From assembly GCA_937974245.1 (NCBI GenBank), contig CALJKV010000038.1:1-7614 (forward strand): 7,614 bases of DNA, written 5' to 3'. The position numbers were made by a program, and so were the translations under genes. Origin of the DNA: an uncultured Chloroflexota bacterium. Lineage in GTDB: Bacteria > Chloroflexota > Anaerolineae > Aggregatilineales > Phototrophicaceae. Within the stretch, counting starts at the first letter, position 1. Each line of letters starts with the position of its first letter. This document shows positions 5,462 through 7,614 of this stretch, piece by piece. The notes under the pieces were generated by a model. The model did no database searches and had not been told where the DNA came from. It worked only from the letters and a program-made list of their open reading frames with translations.

Positions 5462-7444
5462 TCAACGCTCTTGAAAAACGTGGAGGAACCCGTCAGAATC
5501 CCCTACCGTTAGGATGGGAGCGCAGGGATTCAGCGCCACCGCACGGGGACTGTGGACCGGTAGTTCGGCCACCTTCTCCCCGGAATGCGCATCCCAGACA
5601 CTTATCCAACCGGCCTGGTCAGCCACCAAAATCAGGGAATTATCTCGACTGAAAATGACATCCTGTGGATCGGTTAGCGGGGCTTCGAATAAGCGATCAA
5701 AGGTGTCGGTGTTCCAGACGGTGACGGTGTGCAAGAACTCCCCACGATCATCGTCAAGCTGCACAGTCGCCAGGATATCCCCGTCCCCGCGCCAGGCGGC
5801 TCCTCTGACCGTGATATTATGGAGCGCGTCGACGTGTAGGTACTTCGTTAGAATGTCTTCGCGACCGGTAAAGATGCCCGCATCCGACACCGGCAGCACA
5901 TAGAGAACACCGTACATGCCGCCGACGAACACCTGATACCCGGTCGCATTCCAGCGAAGGGCCGTCACATCCCGGAAGGTCTCCGAAGACAGCGGCTCTC
6001 CGGTCGAGACGTTCCAGATACCGACTGTCTCGAACTCGCCGCCCAGACCTGTTTCCGCTGCGATCAGATTGCCGTTCGGGTGCCAATCAATGAGACCGAC
6101 ACGATCCTGAGTCGGGATTGTCTGAACGAGGCGGCCATCCGGAATAGACCAGATGCCGATGCCGGGTTCCGCTCCGTTGCTGACCGGCGCAGCCAGCCGA
6201 TTTCCCTGCGGGCTCCACGCGACCGAATATACAGTTCCCGGCCCAGTTGTGATCACGGTCAGCGGCCTGCTGGCGTCACTGTCATAGATGCGAATTGTGC
6301 CATCCGATCCCGTCGAAGCCAGGTAGGACCCATCCGGGTTCCAGGCGACATCTTGCACCCATCCCACATGGCCGCCGTCGAACATGCTCTGCTGCGTCAA
6401 TCGGCCCTCACTCGTGGCCCAGATCGACAGGGTGCCGTTCGCGGCCATCACAGCGATCTGGCTACCACCACCCTTCCAGGCCACATCCAGAATCCGCGTA
6501 CCCAGGTCCACAGTCGGGATTTCCCCGGCAGGCAGCCTGTCGAGGTCCGCGCGAGAGATGATTGAGAGGGTACGGTTGTAGATCGCCAGCCAACTACCCC
6601 CGGCGCTCCATTCCATCCCTGATGCGTTCAGATCCGATGCCAGTGTTTCGACCTGTACAGACGAACCAGTCGAGTAGTCGAAGGCAAACAGCGTTCCATC
6701 ACGTGTGAGACCCAGGAGGCGCGACCAATCCGGGTACCAGACCAGAGACATGACATCCTGATTTCCTAATGTGAATGCGAGCAGGCGTTCGCCGGTCGTC
6801 CCGTCGTACACGTGGATTGTACCGTCGGAACCTCCGGCCACCAGCAGCGTGCCATCAGGACTCCAGACCAGCGTCTCAATGTACGCGGCATCCTCCGGAA
6901 AGCGGGCCAGGGACTCGCCGGTCGCCGTATCCCAGACATAGATCGCGTTTTCTGTCGTCGTCTGCACGTACAGGGCCAGTCTACCGTCGCTGCTCCATGC
7001 TCCGAAGCGGTCCGCAAACACATAAGGTTGCTGAATGGCGTCGCCTGACAATGGGACGAGCTGCCGGTTGGCTACGGTATACACGCCGACTGTATGATTT
7101 GGTGTGTCTCCCACCTGCGCAAGAAACTGCCTACCATCAGGACGCCAGAGCAGCAGTTCCGGGTAATCGGTAATCAGGTTCTGCGGTTCGAGCGTTTCGT
7201 TGAAGAGCCACAGGCCCTCGGTGCTTCTGGCCTCGATCACATTGCCGTCCCATGCAAGCGTCGAATTGTCGTGGTAATGGTGGTCGAAGCCGTAGCCGAA
7301 GCGGCGAACCTCGCCGAGATGCTGACCATCCAGCGTATAGGGCGTGCACTGCGATTCTGACTGTGCGGCGCTATCCCCACCGGGATTAACAAGCGCAATG
7401 AATATGGTGATGATTATCAACGTTGGAAAGGGGCGGTTTATCAT
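5462..7444 (-). CDS. Secreted WD40 beta-propeller protein (14 blade-like repeats)
   Basis: The 660-residue product starts with a signal peptide: basic R4, hydrophobic core 8-19 and a likely cleavage after SAA (25-27). It should act outside the cytoplasmic membrane. The rest is WD40-type repeats. The W-x-P-D-G turn or its equivalent occurs at W65, W100, W150, W194, W236, W279, W323, W368, W410, W454, W498, W551, F598 and L638, spaced about 35-53 residues, usually 42-45. That is 14 units, fitting two seven-bladed propellers. The best repeats are WSPDG with SDGTIHVYD (194-213) and WNPDG with SDGTIRIYD (368-388). Only two cysteines exist, C33 and C641. ATG 7444-7442 is preferred to the in-frame TTG at 7450 because AGGAG (7456-7452) is 7 nt from the ATG but only 1 nt from the TTG. 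No catalytic domain or membrane anchor is seen. It is probably a binding scaffold; the ligand is unknown. The gene stands alone, convergent with kdgK. Confidence 0.85.
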   Translation of the reverse strand: MINRPFPTLIIITIFIALVNPGGDSAAQSESQCTPYTLDGQHLGEVRRFGYGFDHHYHDNSTLAWDGNVIEARSTEGLWLFNETLEPQNLITDYPELLLWRPDGRQFLAQVGDTPNHTVGVYTVANRQLVPLSGDAIQQPYVFADRFGAWSSDGRLALYVQTTTENAIYVWDTATGESLARFPEDAAYIETLVWSPDGTLLVAGGSDGTIHVYDGTTGERLLAFTLGNQDVMSLVWYPDWSRLLGLTRDGTLFAFDYSTGSSVQVETLASDLNASGMEWSAGGSWLAIYNRTLSIISRADLDRLPAGEIPTVDLGTRILDVAWKGGGSQIAVMAANGTLSIWATSEGRLTQQSMFDGGHVGWVQDVAWNPDGSYLASTGSDGTIRIYDSDASRPLTVITTGPGTVYSVAWSPQGNRLAAPVSNGAEPGIGIWSIPDGRLVQTIPTQDRVGLIDWHPNGNLIAAETGLGGEFETVGIWNVSTGEPLSSETFRDVTALRWNATGYQVFVGGMYGVLYVLPVSDAGIFTGREDILTKYLHVDALHNITVRGAAWRGDGDILATVQLDDDRGEFLHTVTVWNTDTFDRLFEAPLTDPQDVIFSRDNSLILVADQAGWISVWDAHSGEKVAELPVHSPRAVALNPCAPILTVGDSDGFLHVFQER

Positions 7445-7451
7445 TGCCAAT

Positions 7452-7456
7452 CTCCT
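7452..7456 (-). promoter_or_regulatory. Ribosome binding site deciding the WD40 gene start
   Basis: AGGAG on the minus strand lies 7 nt before ATG 7444-7442 but just 1 nt before the upstream in-frame TTG (7450-7448). The spacing therefore favours the ATG and removes two residues from the longer reading. Confidence 0.75.
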
Positions 7457-7470
7457 AAAGCCTGAATGAA

Positions 7471-7496
7471 ATTATGAGCGCTCACGTCATTATGAG
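7471..7496. promoter_or_regulatory. Direct repeat and palindrome upstream of the WD40 gene
   Basis: ATTATGAG occurs at 7471-7478 and again at 7489-7496, 18 bp apart. TGAGCGCTCA (7475-7484) is a perfect 10-bp palindrome that overlaps the first copy. On the minus strand each repeat supplies CATAAT, a 5/6 match to a -10 box. The gene-proximal one would start transcription about 20 nt before the ATG. Neither has a good -35 at 17 bp (TGGGCT and GGACTC), which suits an activator-dependent promoter or an operator. A perfect TTGACA lies at 7558-7553, but with no -10 at the right distance. Confidence 0.35.
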
Positions 7497-7614
7497 TCCC
7501 TGTCCCGTGTCAGCCCACATAAGGCACGCAGACGGGCAAAAATAGAGGAGATTGTCAACCTATTAACCAGTGGTGCAAGTTGAAATCGTCATGAAGAAGA
7601 CGCACACTTAAGGT
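7497..7614. other. Right-edge non-coding sequence
   Basis: No coding frame of note is visible in these last bases on either strand. They appear to be upstream DNA of the WD40 gene or the border of a further gene outside the window. An isolated consensus TTGACA reads on the minus strand at 7558-7553. Confidence 0.4.

Noticed and set aside
1..7614. CRISPR array, tRNA or rRNA genes
   Set aside because: No series of evenly spaced direct repeats, no tRNA cloverleaf and no rRNA-like stretch was seen on either strand by eye.

Overview
The window carries four protein-coding genes separated by sizeable non-coding or relic stretches. It looks like an accessory stretch of a free-living bacterial chromosome of moderate to high GC. 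A secreted multi-blade WD40 protein, a one-polypeptide nuclease-methyltransferase, GC-rich palindromic dispersed repeats and IS debris would fit Chloroflexota (Anaerolineae-like). That assignment is inference; no rRNA, tRNA or marker gene is present to fix it.

Layout. (1) 1-1867, minus strand: a fused type IIG / 'type ISP'-like restriction-modification enzyme that runs off the left edge. Its visible 3' part passes in frame through a GC-rich palindromic element bounded by an 11-bp inverted repeat (5-97). (2) 1868-2235: a divergent control region with back-to-back promoters. On the rightward side lies a long leader holding a 21-codon ORF with a consensus Shine-Dalgarno and two hairpins whose arms can pair in an alternative way. 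(3) 2236-3465, plus strand: a 12-helix MFS exporter. (4) 3466-4111: a graveyard of insertion-sequence debris, including the C-terminal end of an IS3-family transposase. (5) 4112-5149, plus strand: a complete PfkB-family sugar kinase, probably 2-keto-3-deoxygluconate kinase (kdgK), in visibly less GC-rich DNA than the MFS gene. (6) 5150-5461: non-coding DNA with inverted repeats. (7) 5462-7444, minus strand: a secreted WD40 beta-propeller protein with 14 blade-like repeats and only two cysteines, one near each end of the mature chain. (8) 7445-7614: its upstream control region.

The genes do not form one pathway. Restriction-modification and an exporter sit back to back, followed by a sugar-acid kinase and an exported propeller, with IS remnants between them. 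I see no convincing new multi-gene defence or metabolic system. The items most worth following up are the putative attenuator-type leader of the exporter, the palindromic repeat read in frame inside the restriction-modification gene, and the predicted N-to-C disulfide of the 14-blade propeller.
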